A stretch of 64,000 nt of DNA from Hypnocyclicus thermotrophus (GTDB lineage Bacteria > Fusobacteriota > Fusobacteriia > Fusobacteriales > Fusobacteriaceae). Shown here one piece after another: positions 45,379 through 54,770 of this stretch. Location of the stretch: positions 124,001 through 188,000 of the forward strand of contig NZ_SOBG01000001.1 in NCBI RefSeq assembly GCF_004365575.1, in the 5' to 3' direction. A model generated the notes under the pieces. It was not told the DNA's origin. It did not search any database and worked only from the letters and a program-made list of their open reading frames with translations. Within the stretch, counting starts at the first letter, position 1, and the number at the start of each line of letters is the position of its first letter. The translations under genes and the position numbers were made by a program.

Positions 45379-45415
45379 AAAAAAGGATTTAGAGTTGCTC
45401 TAAATCCTTTTTTTT
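45377..45415. terminator. Bidirectional terminator ending the lysine operon
   Basis: Stem AAAAAAAAGGATTTAGAG with a GTTG-like loop and its complement, between convergent genes. Confidence 0.9.
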
Positions 45416-45427
45416 ATTTATATAAAA

Positions 45428-45961
45428 TTAAAACATTGGTGGATTACTTACCCAAATAACTCTTGCTTTTGTTTTTCCAGGATTAGAAATATAGTGATTT
45501 TTATTTGCTTTATAATAAAAGCTTTCACCTTTTTTGGCCTTATACTTTTTACTTCCAATATGCACAATAACAGTTCCATTTAATACATAGCCAAATTCTT
45601 CACCTTCATGAGCAGAATCTTCTTTATATTTTCCCCCGGGTTCTAATTCTACTATTATTGGCTCCATACTATTTTTTTGAGCATTTGGTATTATCCATTC
45701 TATTTTATAATCTTCTTCCTCTGCTTCGAACACATCTTCTTTGCTAAAAACTATTTTTTCTTCTTCATCTTCATTAAAAAATTCTTTTAAATTGCTTCCC
45801 AAACTTTCTAAAATATCCATTAATGTAGCAATTGAAGGTGAAGTTAAATCTCTCTCTAATTGAGAAATAAAACCTTTTGATAGTTCACACCTTCTTGCAA
45901 GTTCATCTTGAGTAAGATATTTTTCTTGCCGAAGTCTTTTTAGTTTTTTTCCTATCTCCAT
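45428..45961 (-). CDS. XRE-family regulator with cupin domain
   Basis: A 177-residue transcription factor: N-terminal HTH (LKRLRQEKYLTQDELARRCELSKGFISQ is split over residues 8-35) and a C-terminal cupin (about 105-177; HEGEEFGYVLNGTVIVHIG). This PuuR-like architecture senses small ligands such as polyamines or amino acids. It is 15 bp downstream of the flavodoxin gene and probably co-transcribed. The target is unknown; the neighbouring lysine and feo genes are candidates. Confidence 0.88.
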   Translation of the reverse strand: MEIGKKLKRLRQEKYLTQDELARRCELSKGFISQLERDLTSPSIATLMDILESLGSNLKEFFNEDEEEKIVFSKEDVFEAEEEDYKIEWIIPNAQKNSMEPIIVELEPGGKYKEDSAHEGEEFGYVLNGTVIVHIGSKKYKAKKGESFYYKANKNHYISNPGKTKARVIWVSNPPMF

Positions 45962-45976
45962 AGTTCACCCTCTTTT

Positions 45977-46483
45977 TTATATTTTTAATTCTTTTTTTAA
46001 GTCCATCACCCAATTCTCTATTCTTTCTATTGATAAATCTGCTTGATTTATATCATCTATCGCTAAACCTAAAAATTTATTATTTAATATAGCTTTACTT
46101 TCTTCAAAATTATAAGTTCTTGTATCTGTTTGACCAATTAATTTTATATTTTTATCTTTTATTACTGTATAAATTTTTTCTACTGCATCAATAAATGATT
46201 CATGAAACAATACTTGATTTCCTGTTCCAAATAAAGCTATATATTTTCCTTTTAAATCAACTGTTTTTAATTCTTGTAGTTTTTCATTCCATGCATCAGG
46301 TAATGCTCCTACTCCATATGTAGGTGTTCCAAATATCACTAAATCATATTTAGAAATTTCTTCAAATCCTTTATTTTTAATATCGAAAATATCTATATCC
46401 ATATCAAAAGCATATTTTATATCATAAGCTACATTTTCTGTTATTCCATTTTCTGATGTAAAATAAATAGCAATTTTATTCAT
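45977..46483 (-). CDS. Flavodoxin
   Basis: FMN electron carrier that replaces ferredoxin under iron limitation. Start at ATG 46483 behind GGGAGTG; an in-frame TTG at 46498 lies upstream of that site. The FMN phosphate loop is FTSENGITENVA, followed by FGTPTYGVGALPDAW and FGTGNQ. 168 residues, long-chain type. Divergent from feoAB with a similar inverted repeat in its promoter, which fits iron control. Confidence 0.92.
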   Translation of the reverse strand: MNKIAIYFTSENGITENVAYDIKYAFDMDIDIFDIKNKGFEEISKYDLVIFGTPTYGVGALPDAWNEKLQELKTVDLKGKYIALFGTGNQVLFHESFIDAVEKIYTVIKDKNIKLIGQTDTRTYNFEESKAILNNKFLGLAIDDINQADLSIERIENWVMDLKKELKI

Positions 46484-46533
46484 GACTATCACTCCCAATT
46501 TCTTTAATTTTACTTATACATTATATACTAATT

Positions 46534-46549
46534 TTTTGAAATTTCAAAA
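46534..46549. promoter_or_regulatory. Possible iron-responsive operator at the flavodoxin promoter
   Basis: Perfect 16-bp palindrome TTTTGAAATTTCAAAA overlapping a minus-strand -35 (TTGAAA) that is 16 bp from TATAAT. It resembles the two repeats near feoA. Confidence 0.5.
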
Positions 46550-46625
46550 TTTTTTTAGATGTTTAGTTATAATAATTTAAATCTTTTGATATAAAACTAA
46601 TTAAAAGTTTTCAAAATTTTAAAAT

Positions 46626-46644
46626 AATTTTGAGCTTCAAAATT
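46626..46644. promoter_or_regulatory. Inverted repeat upstream of the feoA promoter
   Basis: AATTTTGA-GCT-TCAAAATT, 8-3-8 inverted repeat ending 5 bp before the -35 box. Confidence 0.5.
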
Positions 46645-46649
46645 TATTA

Positions 46650-46677
46650 TTGACAAAAAACAATTATATGATATAAT
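46650..46677 (+). promoter_or_regulatory. Promoter of feoAB
   Basis: TTGACA (46650-46655), 16-bp spacer, TATAAT (46672-46677). A second TTTGA-GTT-TCAAA repeat lies downstream at 46696-46708. Confidence 0.8.
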
Positions 46678-46695
46678 TTATATAAGATATATATA

Positions 46696-46708
46696 TTTGA
46701 GTTTCAAA
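46696..46708. promoter_or_regulatory. Second TTTGA-N3-TCAAA repeat in the feoA leader
   Basis: TTTGAGTTTCAAA, just after the transcription start expected from the promoter at 46650-46677 and 22 bp before the feoA ATG. Confidence 0.5.
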
Positions 46709-46730
46709 ATATTTGAAAGAGGTGTTAGCT

Positions 46731-46955
46731 ATGACTTTAAATGAATTAAAAGTAGGTAACAAAGCAAAAATTTTAAAAATTGAAAATTTAGGAAAATTAA
46801 AAAAAAGACTAATGGATATGGGAATAACAAAAGGTGAAGTTATTAAATATCAAAGAAATGCACCTTTAGGTGATCCAAAAGAATTTATAATTAAAAATAC
46901 TACTATTTGCATTAGGAAAAGTGATGCTAGTAATATATATATCAAAGAAATTTAA
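46731..46955 (+). CDS. feoA: Ferrous iron transport protein FeoA
   Basis: Small SH3-fold cytosolic partner of FeoB. ATG at 46731 is preceded by AGAGGTG; an in-frame upstream TTG-type start at 46713 precedes the site. 74 residues with LNELKVGNKAKI, KKRLMDMGITKGE and the C-terminal ICIRKSDASNIYI, all FeoA-typical. Confidence 0.94.
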   Translation: MTLNELKVGNKAKILKIENLGKLKKRLMDMGITKGEVIKYQRNAPLGDPKEFIIKNTTICIRKSDASNIYIKEI

Positions 46956-47006
46956 TTGTTGACTTTTTTGATAAATAAATCACATTAAATATATTTAGGA
47001 GGAAAG

Positions 47007-49199
47007 ATGATAAAAGTTGCATTTGCTGGTAATCCTAATGTTGGAAAATCTGCATTGATAAATGCGATTTCTGGTGCTAAACTTCATGTTGGGAACTGGC
47101 CAGGAGTTACTATAGAAAAAAAAGAAGCTGAAGTAATATATAAAAATGAAGAGTTTTTATTCGTCGATTTACCAGGTGTATATAGCCTTAGTCCATATAG
47201 TATGGAGGAAATTATTACTAGAGACTATATAATAAATGAAAATCCGGATATCGTAATAAATGTAGTTGATTCTACTAATTTAGAAAGAAACCTATATTTA
47301 ACTACACTTTTAAAAGAACTTGGTAAGCCTATGATTCTTTTATTAAATTTTCACGATGAATTTGAAAAATTAAATTATAAACTTGATTTAGATACATTTG
47401 AAGATCTTATTGGTATAAAATCTTTTTTTACTAGTGCTAAAACTAAAAAAGGTATTGACGCTCTTTTAGATTATTGTATTGATCTAGCTAAAACTAAAAA
47501 AGAACAACATCATATTAAATATAAAATTAAATTTAATAACTTTATTGAAAAAAAATTAATAGAAGTAGAAGATATACTTAAAACTTCAAAAGACTTTAAT
47601 ATATTTTCAAAACAATTTCATTTAGATTATATGACTATAAAAATTCTTGAAAAAGATAAGCATTTCTTAGAAAAAATAGAAAATTTTGATATTAATTATC
47701 AAAAAATAGAATTAATAAGAAAAGAATTAGAAAAAGAATTTGAAGAAGACATAGAAACAATTTTTACAGAAAGTAGATATGGAGTAATTAAGGGAATTTT
47801 AGCTAAAACTTTTACTACTTCTATAAAAAATAGATTAGATACTACTGAAAAAATTGATAAAATTATTTTAAATCAATTTTTCGGTCCGATATCATTTGTA
47901 ATAATAATGGGTCTATTATTCTCTATGACTTTTAATGGGTCTGCTCCATTGATTGATTATACGGATCAATTTATTGCAGATTATATCGGGAAATATATTG
48001 CATTATTTTTACAAGATACTCCAAATTGGTTACAATCATTTATTGTAGATGGAATAATCGGAGGACTTGGTGGAATTTTAGTGTTTGTTCCTCTTATGCT
48101 ATTTTTACATTTCTTTATTACTTTACTTGAAGAAAGTGGATATATGTCAAGAATAGCATTTATTATGGATAGACTTATGAAAAATGTCGGTTTAAATGGA
48201 AAAGCATTTTTACCAATGATGCTTGGATTTGGTTGTTCTGTTCCAGCCATTTATTCTACTAGAACATTAGAAGACAAGAATTCAAGTAAACTTACTGCAC
48301 TTATGATTCCTTTTATGTCTTGTGGTGCACGATTACCAGTTTATGCATTATTTACTGCTGCTTTTTTTGGTAAACAAGCTGGATTTATCATTTTGTCTAT
48401 ATATTTAATAGGGATATTAACTGCTATAATTATAGGTTCTATATATAAAGCTCATAAATATTTTAAACCTGAAGAAAAAGCATTACTTATAGAGCTTCCA
48501 CCATATAGAATACCTTCATTTCATGCTGTAATTAGTTCTACATTTAGAAAAACAGGTGAATATATAAAAAAAGCAGGAACAATAATTTTAGCTATGTTAG
48601 TTATTTTATGGGCTCTTATGTATTTTCCAAATAATGGTAATGTAGAATCCTCTTTTGTGGGAAAATTTGGTAAAACTATAGCTCCTGTATTTAAACCTAC
48701 TGGTTTTGCTGATAGATGGGAAACAGTGGCGGCTATTCCACCAGGATTAATAGCAAAAGAAATAGTTGTTGGTTTTTTAGGACAAGCTCTTCAAACTAAT
48801 ACTGGAGATGAAGAAAAAGAAATTGAATATAATTTTATAAATGATACAAAAGAACAAATATTTATGTTAAAAGACGCTATAGTTGACTCTGCAAAATCAA
48901 CTATAATCATTGATATTAAAGGACTTTTTACTCCGCCAAGTAAAGAAGAGTTAGAAGAACAAGGTGGAAATGGAATAATTACTCAAATTCAAAATTTATG
49001 GACTGACAGTAGAGCAAAGCTTAGAGCATTTTCATATATGTTATTTATTTTATTAACTATACCTTGTGTTGTTACTCTTGGAGCGTATAAACAAGAGTTT
49101 GGTTGGGGAATTTTAAAATATGTTTTTCTTATATATTTAATCGTTCCCTATTTAGTTTCAACATTAGTATTTCAAATAGGTTCTTTAATTATTAGATAA
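47007..49199 (+). CDS. feoB: Ferrous iron transporter FeoB
   Basis: Fe(II) importer with an N-terminal G domain: GNPNVGKSALINAISG (G1), WPGVTIEKKE (G2), DLPGVYSLSPYS (G3). The usual NKxD (G4) position reads LLNFHDE, a clear deviation. The membrane part has the Gate-type segments with GFGCSVPAIYSTRT and SCGARLPVYALF carrying the conserved Cys. 730 residues. Follows feoA by about 50 bp. Confidence 0.95.
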   Translation: MIKVAFAGNPNVGKSALINAISGAKLHVGNWPGVTIEKKEAEVIYKNEEFLFVDLPGVYSLSPYSMEEIITRDYIINENPDIVINVVDSTNLERNLYLTTLLKELGKPMILLLNFHDEFEKLNYKLDLDTFEDLIGIKSFFTSAKTKKGIDALLDYCIDLAKTKKEQHHIKYKIKFNNFIEKKLIEVEDILKTSKDFNIFSKQFHLDYMTIKILEKDKHFLEKIENFDINYQKIELIRKELEKEFEEDIETIFTESRYGVIKGILAKTFTTSIKNRLDTTEKIDKIILNQFFGPISFVIIMGLLFSMTFNGSAPLIDYTDQFIADYIGKYIALFLQDTPNWLQSFIVDGIIGGLGGILVFVPLMLFLHFFITLLEESGYMSRIAFIMDRLMKNVGLNGKAFLPMMLGFGCSVPAIYSTRTLEDKNSSKLTALMIPFMSCGARLPVYALFTAAFFGKQAGFIILSIYLIGILTAIIIGSIYKAHKYFKPEEKALLIELPPYRIPSFHAVISSTFRKTGEYIKKAGTIILAMLVILWALMYFPNNGNVESSFVGKFGKTIAPVFKPTGFADRWETVAAIPPGLIAKEIVVGFLGQALQTNTGDEEKEIEYNFINDTKEQIFMLKDAIVDSAKSTIIIDIKGLFTPPSKEELEEQGGNGIITQIQNLWTDSRAKLRAFSYMLFILLTIPCVVTLGAYKQEFGWGILKYVFLIYLIVPYLVSTLVFQIGSLIIR

Positions 49200-49212
49200 G
49201 GAGATGAGAGTT

Positions 49213-49359
49213 ATGAAAACATTAATAATTTTGATTATTTTAGCTATACCTTTATACTTTTCATTTAAAAAATTTTTTAATTTTATAAGAGGTAAAGAAT
49301 CAGCATGTCATTGTGATAGTAAAAATAGTGAGTGTAGTCATTGTCCTGTAAATAAATAA
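49213..49359 (+). CDS. FeoB-associated Cys-rich membrane protein
   Basis: A 48-residue ORF starting 13 bp after feoB with a GAGATGAGAG site. One N-terminal TM helix (MKTLIILIILAIPLYFSF) is followed by a basic stretch and ACHC...CSHC. This is the layout of the small FeoB-associated Cys-rich family that follows feoB in many anaerobes. Its role (possibly iron handling at the FeoB pore) is inferred from context. Confidence 0.85.
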   Translation: MKTLIILIILAIPLYFSFKKFFNFIRGKESACHCDSKNSECSHCPVNK

Positions 49360-49391
49360 AAAAAGGTTGCTAATTTTAGCAACCTTTTTTT
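49358..49391 (+). terminator. Terminator of the feo operon
   Basis: Stem AAAAAAAGGTTGCTAA and complement with a 2-nt loop and T run. Confidence 0.88.
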
Positions 49392-49507
49392 AGAATTTCA
49401 AATTATATTCAAATTCTTTTCTACAAAATTTTATATTTTTAGATTTTTTTTATAATAATATTATTTGGTTTTATATCTTTATGGATAAATATAATCAAAT
49501 GAAAACA

Positions 49508-49543
49508 AAAAAGCATTATACTTATAATAGCATAATGCTTTTT
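49508..49543 (-). terminator. Terminator of the TetR/export operon
   Basis: Stem AAAAAGCATTAT and complement around a 12-nt loop, just after the stop of the LolA-like gene; T run on the minus strand. Confidence 0.8.
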
Positions 49544-49547
49544 CTAT

Positions 49548-50273
49548 TTATCTTTTTTCTAAATTCTTAATTGTAAATATATTTTTATTTATATCTACAT
49601 CTAACTCTATATTTGTTATGATTATTTTTGTGTATGTGTTTTGTTTTAATTTATCTGACATTTTAAATTCTGTCATATAATACCTATCACCAATTTTTTG
49701 ATATTTTTCTACTTCCATTACTTTTAATAATTTTCCTGAATTCGCATACATTTCTTGTGTTTTAAATACATATGTATTTTTTTCTATAGTAACAATTCTT
49801 TTATAATAAGTAACTTCTGTATCTGGTTTTGCTATCATTTCTATATAATAATATTTATCATCTTCTTTAATAATTTTTGAATTATATAAATCATTTAATT
49901 TTGTTCTATCTGTTTGATCTTCATAGGATATATCACTTCCCATCATACTTTGTTTTAGCATATGTCCAGCAATTTTTATTGTTCTATTTGCTTTTGGTAA
50001 ATATATCCACAAACTATCATCTATTCTGAGATATTTTGTTCCTTTATCTCTTGGCGGATATAAAAATTCCATAAATGATTGTTTTTGTCCTATATTATAA
50101 CTTTTAAATTTTTTAGTGTAGTCTTTATTAGTTTTATGTATTATCATTTCTCCAGTATATATAGCTGTTTCAGGGTACATATTATAATCGACCATATCTA
50201 TAATTTCTTGTGCTGTTTTTCCAAATGATATAGTTGAGATTATTATTAAAAATATAAATAGTATTTTTTTCAT
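49548..50273 (-). CDS. LolA-like outer-membrane lipoprotein-sorting protein
   Basis: A 241-residue periplasmic protein with a signal peptide (cleavage near ISFG). The segment FLYPPRDKGTKYLRIDDSLWIYLPKANRT and the SDISYEDQTD motif match the COG2834 family (LolA fold), which carry lipids or lipoproteins between membranes. It is encoded with two to three FtsX/MacB permeases and an ATPase, so it probably receives the substrate extracted by that ABC complex. Confidence 0.85.
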   Translation of the reverse strand: MKKILFIFLIIISTISFGKTAQEIIDMVDYNMYPETAIYTGEMIIHKTNKDYTKKFKSYNIGQKQSFMEFLYPPRDKGTKYLRIDDSLWIYLPKANRTIKIAGHMLKQSMMGSDISYEDQTDRTKLNDLYNSKIIKEDDKYYYIEMIAKPDTEVTYYKRIVTIEKNTYVFKTQEMYANSGKLLKVMEVEKYQKIGDRYYMTEFKMSDKLKQNTYTKIIITNIELDVDINKNIFTIKNLEKR

Positions 50274-50283
50274 AAATATCCTC

Positions 50284-51498
50284 CTAATTTCTTAAATTTT
50301 CTACTATTTCTTTTTTTGTTTGTGGTAATATTGCGAGGAATGTAGATATAAAAGCTATTATAATTCCTATTATAAATACATTTATTATTATTCCCCATGA
50401 CATTTTTGTATAAATAACTGTCCCTAAATTTATATTATTAGATACATTTTCTAATATATCACCAAAATGTATTCCATAAATTGATAAATAGTATCCTAAA
50501 CTACCACCAATTATTAAACCTATTAAAGATCCTATTAATCCAAGGACTATTCCTTCACTTAAAAATAATAAATTTATTTTAAAATTTGACATTCCCATAG
50601 CTTTTAATATTCCCATTTCTTTTTTTCTTTCAAATACTGTCATCATCATAGTATTTGAAATAACCACTCCACTAAGTATACCTAATATTATTATAAAAAT
50701 AGCTTTTATAACAGGTAGCATTTGAGACATATATTGATTTATTCCTACTTCATTCCATTTTTTTATAAGATATTTATCTTTTAAAATATTTAGTATCTCT
50801 TTTTTAGTTTTGTTTATTTTTGTATCATTTTTTAAATATATAGCAAATTCGGTAGCTCTACCATCTATATCAAGAAGATATTGCGCATCTTTAAGTGTAA
50901 TATAAAAACCTCTATTCATTCTGTCATTATCATATTTATAAATTCCGACTATTTTATAATTAAGTGCAAACATTGAAGCGTTAGCTGTACTCGTAATTAC
51001 TGTAATTTCATCTCCTAAATCAACTTTTAAATTTTTAGCTAATTTATCCCCTATTACAACTTCACCCTCATTAGTATAGTCTAAAAACCTTCCTTTATAT
51101 ATATATTTATCAAGTTCTAAAACTTTATAATCATTATTTTCTATACCAAATCCCATAGCTTTTTCATCATCATTTTCCATATTATACATAATAGAACCAA
51201 ATTTTATTCTACCTAACATATACTTTATATTTTTTATATCCTTTAAATTATTTTTTAATAATTCATAATCTACATTTGCAGAAGTATCCATAGTTTTTTC
51301 TTTTAATTCATAATCTAAAGTTGTAATTCGTATATCGCCTGTTAATTTTTTTCCTTCTCTAATAAATAAATCTTCTACTCCACCAAAATAACTAAATCCA
51401 AATAAAAGACCTGTTATTCCTATTATAACTGCCATAATGGTAAGAATACTTCTATTTTTATTTCTAAAAATATTTCTAAATGCCATTTTTAATAGCAT
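50284..51498 (-). CDS. ABC permease of the FtsX/LolC-MacB type (1)
   Basis: A 404-residue inner-membrane protein: TM1 at residues 14-36 (AFRNIFRNKNRSILTIMAVI), a ~230-residue periplasmic domain, then three C-terminal TM helices with TVFERKKEMGILKAMGMS coupling helix. This fold powers mechanotransmission rather than cytoplasmic transport, as in LolCE and MacB. Ten bp upstream of the LolA-like gene. Less similar to the next two permease genes than they are to each other. Confidence 0.88.
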   Translation of the reverse strand: MLLKMAFRNIFRNKNRSILTIMAVIIGITGLLFGFSYFGGVEDLFIREGKKLTGDIRITTLDYELKEKTMDTSANVDYELLKNNLKDIKNIKYMLGRIKFGSIMYNMENDDEKAMGFGIENNDYKVLELDKYIYKGRFLDYTNEGEVVIGDKLAKNLKVDLGDEITVITSTANASMFALNYKIVGIYKYDNDRMNRGFYITLKDAQYLLDIDGRATEFAIYLKNDTKINKTKKEILNILKDKYLIKKWNEVGINQYMSQMLPVIKAIFIIILGILSGVVISNTMMMTVFERKKEMGILKAMGMSNFKINLLFLSEGIVLGLIGSLIGLIIGGSLGYYLSIYGIHFGDILENVSNNINLGTVIYTKMSWGIIINVFIIGIIIAFISTFLAILPQTKKEIVENLRN

Positions 51499-51545
51499 AA
51501 TTTATCACCTCACTATAATATAAAAATTAGCTTTATTTAATTTTA

Positions 51546-52739
51546 CTAATTATTTCTTATTACTTCTACTGGTTCTAACTTTGTTGCTTTATTCGAAGGA
51601 TAAAAGCTAGCAAATAAAGCAACGACTACTCCTACTATAAAATATATAAAAGATATTCCAAAATCATAATATACATAAAATTTTTGAGATATAGGAAGTG
51701 CAAAACCACCATCATTAAAATCTTGAGGAAGTGGTATTCCTGTTTGCTGAAGCTTTAAAGTAATAATAGAGCCTAGTATAAATCCTATTAAACTTCCAAA
51801 TACTCCAAGCATCATTCCTTCATATAAAAAAAGTATTAGAATTTCTTTTTTTCTCATACCATTTGCCATAAGTATTCCTATTTCTTTTCTTCTTTCCAAC
51901 ATAACCATAAGCATAGTATTTATTATTCCTACTCCTGCCATTAGTAAAATTACTATACTTATTATTCCAAATGCTTTTCTTCTAATTTTTACAATATCTA
52001 AAAGTCCACTTAATTCTTCTTTATAATTTACAACTCTTACCCCTAAATCATTTAATTTTTTTATTTCATCTTTAGTTAATTCTTCATTTACTACAATATC
52101 ATTTATTTTATCTATATCAATAAACTCTTTTGCAAAATTAATATCTATAAAAGCTGTTTTTCCATCAATAAAAGGATTCTCAGTTTTTAAAATTCCTCCT
52201 ATAATTAAATCATATGCATTTATATTATTATCTTTAGTTCTAGCTATTATTGTGATACTATCACCAATTTTTAAATTTAATAAATTAGCAAGTTCATATC
52301 CAATAACTATATTTTTTTTATTTTTTAAGAAATTTCCTTTTAAAAGGTAACTACTTCTATTAAAAATTTTATCTTCTTCAGATCTATCTACTCCATAAAA
52401 ATTTATTTGTAATTCTTCAACTCCATTATTTATAGAACCATTAAAATAAATTCTATATGCACTCTTTTTATTTTTTAATATTTCTCTTATCTCTTTTTCA
52501 TTTTCTATTAAGAAATCTTTTGAATCATTATCTTCTTTTTCATCATAATAACCTTTTTGATAAAGCTTATTTATCCCAATTTCTGTACGAATAGATGTAT
52601 CAATTATCTGTCTTTCAAGTCCCCTATTTAACCCTTCTCCAAGTATTGCAACCATTACTCCTACTATAATTATTATAAGAGTAAGAAAAGTTCTTATTTT
52701 ATGTCTAAATATATTTCTAAATGCCATTTTAAATATCAT
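51546..52739 (-). CDS. ABC permease of the FtsX/LolC-MacB type (2)
   Basis: 397 residues with the same layout: TM1 near the N-terminus (AFRNIFRHKIRTFLTLI), a periplasmic domain and three C-terminal TM helices. The coupling region AGVGIINTMLMVMLERRKEI is nearly identical to the frameshifted permease immediately upstream, so the two are recent tandem duplicates. It probably pairs with permease 1 as the LolC/LolE-like heterodimer. Confidence 0.88.
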   Translation of the reverse strand: MIFKMAFRNIFRHKIRTFLTLIIIIVGVMVAILGEGLNRGLERQIIDTSIRTEIGINKLYQKGYYDEKEDNDSKDFLIENEKEIREILKNKKSAYRIYFNGSINNGVEELQINFYGVDRSEEDKIFNRSSYLLKGNFLKNKKNIVIGYELANLLNLKIGDSITIIARTKDNNINAYDLIIGGILKTENPFIDGKTAFIDINFAKEFIDIDKINDIVVNEELTKDEIKKLNDLGVRVVNYKEELSGLLDIVKIRRKAFGIISIVILLMAGVGIINTMLMVMLERRKEIGILMANGMRKKEILILFLYEGMMLGVFGSLIGFILGSIITLKLQQTGIPLPQDFNDGGFALPISQKFYVYYDFGISFIYFIVGVVVALFASFYPSNKATKLEPVEVIRNN

Positions 52740-52817
52740 TTTATTGCCTCCAATTTTGATATTTTAATTATTTATAATATATTTAATAATTTTAAATTAT
52801 CAAATATAAAGTTTTTA

Positions 52818-54007
52818 TTAATAATTCCTTATTACTTCTGCAGGTTCTAAAGTTGTTGCTTTATATGCCGGATAAATACTTGATATAGCTGCTACTAGTA
52901 TTCCAATTATTAAATATATAAATGAAATAGTAGAATTATATGAAAAGTAGAATATACTTGATATAGGGATATTATTTGTAAATGAATCTATCTCTTTAGG
53001 AAGTAGGATTCCATTTTTTTGATAATATAATGTAACTAAAGTCCCCAATATAAAACCTATTGTACTACCAATTACTCCAATAGTTGTTCCTTCTGATAAA
53101 AAAAGTATTAAAATCTCTTTTCTATTCATTCCATTTGCCATAAGTATGCCTATTTCCCTTTTTCTTTCAAGCATAACCATAAGCATAGTATTTATTATTC
53201 CCACTCCTGCCATAAGTAAAAGAATAATACTAACTACAAACATACTTTGTCTTTTGATTTTCATTGCTTCTATCATGTTTTTTAATTCAATAGTATAATT
53301 TATTATTTCTATATTTAATTTATTTAATTTTTCTAATTCATTATCTAAAAGCTCATCTTTTATAACAATATCATTTATTTTATCAATTTCTAAAAACTCT
53401 TTAGCAAAATTTCTAGATAAAAATATTACATTTTTATCTAGAAGAATATTATTTGTTTTAAATATTCCCGAAATAATCATATCATAAGCATTTATAGTAT
53501 TATTTTTTGTACGCGCTAAAATTGTAATAGTATTAATTTTAAGTCTAATAAATAAGCAAAATCTTTTCCTATTATCAATTCGTTTTTTTTATTAAAATAT
53601 TTGCCTTCTATTATTTGAGAATTTCTATTAAATACACGCTCCTCTTCTTTTTTATTTATTCCATAAAATTTTGCTCCTAATTCATTTATACCATTTGTTA
53701 TACTTCCATTAAAATGAATTCTATAACTTACTGCTTTATTTTTTAAAATATCTCTTATTGTTTTTTCATTATCGATAAGATGTTTTATTGGATTTTTATC
53801 TTCTTTATTTTTGTAATATCCTTTTTTATATATTTTATTTTTACCAACATCTGTTTTTATAGACATATCTATAATTTGTAATTCGAGTCCTTTATTCGCA
53901 CCTTCTCCAATAATTACAATAAATATTCCTATTATAATCATTACGAGAGTAAGTATAGTTCTAGCTTTATGTCGAAATATATTTCTTAAAGTCATTTTGA
54001 ATATCAT
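52818..54007 (-). pseudogene. Third FtsX/MacB-type permease, frameshifted
   Basis: Two adjacent frames encode the halves of a permease closely like permease 2. The N-terminal part starts at ATG 54007 (AGGAG site) and runs out of frame at LLDLK; the C-terminal part resumes in another frame with ITILARTKNN and continues to 52818. Aligning with permease 2 places the break at an A4 tract (53537-53540 on the plus strand). One extra A would restore DLKINTITILARTK. It may be a real decayed duplicate, slippage-prone phase variation or a sequencing error. Confidence 0.8.
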
Positions 54008-54041
54008 AAATTTCTCCTTCCTTATAACAAATGGAAGTATA

Positions 54042-54716
54042 TTAATTTTGTAAAATACCATCTCTTAATTTTATTATTCTTCTAGCTCTTTCTATTATCA
54101 TAATATCATGTGATGAAAAAATAAAAGTTGTATTTAATTCTTTGTTTAATTTTTCCATTACATCTAAAATAGATTCTCCAGTATCAGTATCAAGGTTTGC
54201 AGTAGGTTCATCTGCTAATATAATAGCTGGTTTTTTTACAAGTGCTCTAGCAATGGCAACTCTTTGTTGTTGTCCACCTGACATTTCAAGAGGTTTTCTA
54301 TTTTTAAGGTTTAATATTCCTACCTGATCTAAAATTTCTTCTATTAACATATCTTTTTCTTTTTTTGTATATCCTCCGACTAAATCAAGAGCAAGTTCTA
54401 TATTCTCATATGCTGTAAGTACAGGTATTAAATTATAACTTTGAAAGATAAAACCTATCTTTCGTCTTCTAAAATCAGCTGCTTCTTTTTTACTTAAATT
54501 ACTTATATTTTCTCCATCAATAATAATTTCTCCGGTTGTTAATTTATCCATAGCACCAATTATATTTAATAATGTTGTTTTTCCGCTGCCAGAAGGTCCT
54601 GCAATTACTGAAAATTCTCCTTTTTTAATATCTAAAGTGATATTTTTTAATGCTTTTACAAAAATTTTTCCATTATGATACTCTTTTGTTAATTTTTTAA
54701 TTTTTACAATACTCAT
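54042..54716 (-). CDS. ABC transporter ATPase (LolD/MacB type)
   Basis: A 224-residue ATPase: Walker A GPSGSGKTTLLN, Q-loop FIFQSYNLIPVLTAYENI, signature LEMSGGQQQRVAIARALV, Walker B IILADEPTANLD, H-loop FSSHD. It energises the adjacent FtsX-type permeases. Encoded between the beta-barrel gene and the frameshifted permease, all on one strand with short gaps. Confidence 0.93.
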   Translation of the reverse strand: MSIVKIKKLTKEYHNGKIFVKALKNITLDIKKGEFSVIAGPSGSGKTTLLNIIGAMDKLTTGEIIIDGENISNLSKKEAADFRRRKIGFIFQSYNLIPVLTAYENIELALDLVGGYTKKEKDMLIEEILDQVGILNLKNRKPLEMSGGQQQRVAIARALVKKPAIILADEPTANLDTDTGESILDVMEKLNKELNTTFIFSSHDIMIIERARRIIKLRDGILQN

Positions 54717-54770
54717 AATTTCACCTCTTATTTTAAAATATTTATTTTTTTTAATAAGTGCTATAAATTT

